Assembly: GCA_016782885.1 (NCBI GenBank)
Contig: JADHXQ010000018.1
Location: 1-55,750, forward strand
Length of the DNA: 55,750 nt
DNA from: Phycisphaerae bacterium
Lineage (GTDB): Bacteria > Planctomycetota > Phycisphaerae > SM23-33
Direction of reading: 5' to 3'
The notes under the pieces are model-generated. The model was given only the letters and a program-made list of their open reading frames with translations. It was not told the origin of the DNA and did no database searches. A program made the translations under genes and the position numbers. This document shows positions 55,740 through 55,750 of this stretch, one piece after another (the first letter of the stretch is position 1; each line of letters begins with the position of its first letter).

Positions 55740-55750
55740 GTGAACCGCAT
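55740..55750 (+). CDS. Possible start of a further gene (3' partial)
   Basis: GTG at 55740 is preceded by GGAGG (55727-55731) at 8-nt spacing. Only three codons are visible (V/M-N-R), so no product can be named. The 322-nt gap 55418-55739 before it holds only a weak hairpin near 55666-55683 and no gene that I can support. Confidence 0.3.

Overview
The window is a 55.75 kb piece of a GC-rich bacterial chromosome, most probably from a planctomycete of the Phycisphaerae type. That placement is inferred from family content. There are two HzsA-related proteins with c-type haem motifs (one with HEAT repeats), a Gfo/Idh/MocA oxidoreductase next to a ThuA protein, a DUF1571 protein, a DUF6288 protein, a DUF4838 protein, a SASA-type esterase, ribonuclease Y and many secreted proteins with signal peptides. 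No rRNA, CRISPR array, intact phage or complete insertion sequence was seen.

Layout, left to right. 1-4.6 kb: end of an oxidoreductase gene and a ThuA gene, convergent with a large secreted HzsA-related protein. 4.8-9.2 kb: a Na/Pi cotransporter-PhoU protein divergent from a PhoB/PhoR two-component system. 9.3-11.8 kb: a PAS histidine kinase and a HAD phosphatase. 12-14.3 kb: ilvB-ilvN. 14.8-20.1 kb: an unusual HTH-receiver fusion, a reductase/epimerase, a DUF1571 protein, a lipoprotein alpha/beta hydrolase and a convergent SGNH hydrolase. 20.2-23.3 kb: tRNA-Arg with a strong terminator, then an apparently acquired esterase gene of lower GC lying between two decayed, mutually related transposase ends. 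23.4-34.2 kb: mostly housekeeping genes, namely a D-Ala-D-Ala carboxypeptidase, a PilZ protein, a lipoprotein, an acyltransferase overlapping proS, a YhaM-like nuclease, an MscS channel, rny behind a long hairpin-rich leader, two tiny overlapping genes and tRNA-Leu. 34.4-43.8 kb: the HEAT/HzsA-related giant, a GAF histidine kinase, a GspA/GspB-like pair and a DUF4838 protein. 43.9-44.8 kb: a REP-associated tyrosine transposase bracketed by three REP-like palindromes. 44.8-49.9 kb: a sugar isomerase, comM and the DUF6288 protein. 49.95-50.7 kb: a stretch of broken gene fragments carrying a second copy of the promoter region found in front of the DUF6288 gene. 50.8-55.4 kb: an RND efflux adaptor and pump, followed by the possible start of another gene.

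Points of most interest. (1) The 49.95-50.7 kb gene graveyard, where a duplicated comM/promoter block appears to supply the promoter of the RND operon. (2) The REP element with its transposase. (3) The esterase gene between transposase scars beside tRNA-Arg. (4) The structured leader in front of rny. (5) Two intergenic inverted pairs of heptanucleotide repeats. I did not find a clearly new multi-gene system; these are leads rather than proof of one.

Start sites were chosen from visible Shine-Dalgarno sequences, signal peptides and motif positions. Several differ from the longest reading frame. GC differences were judged by eye.
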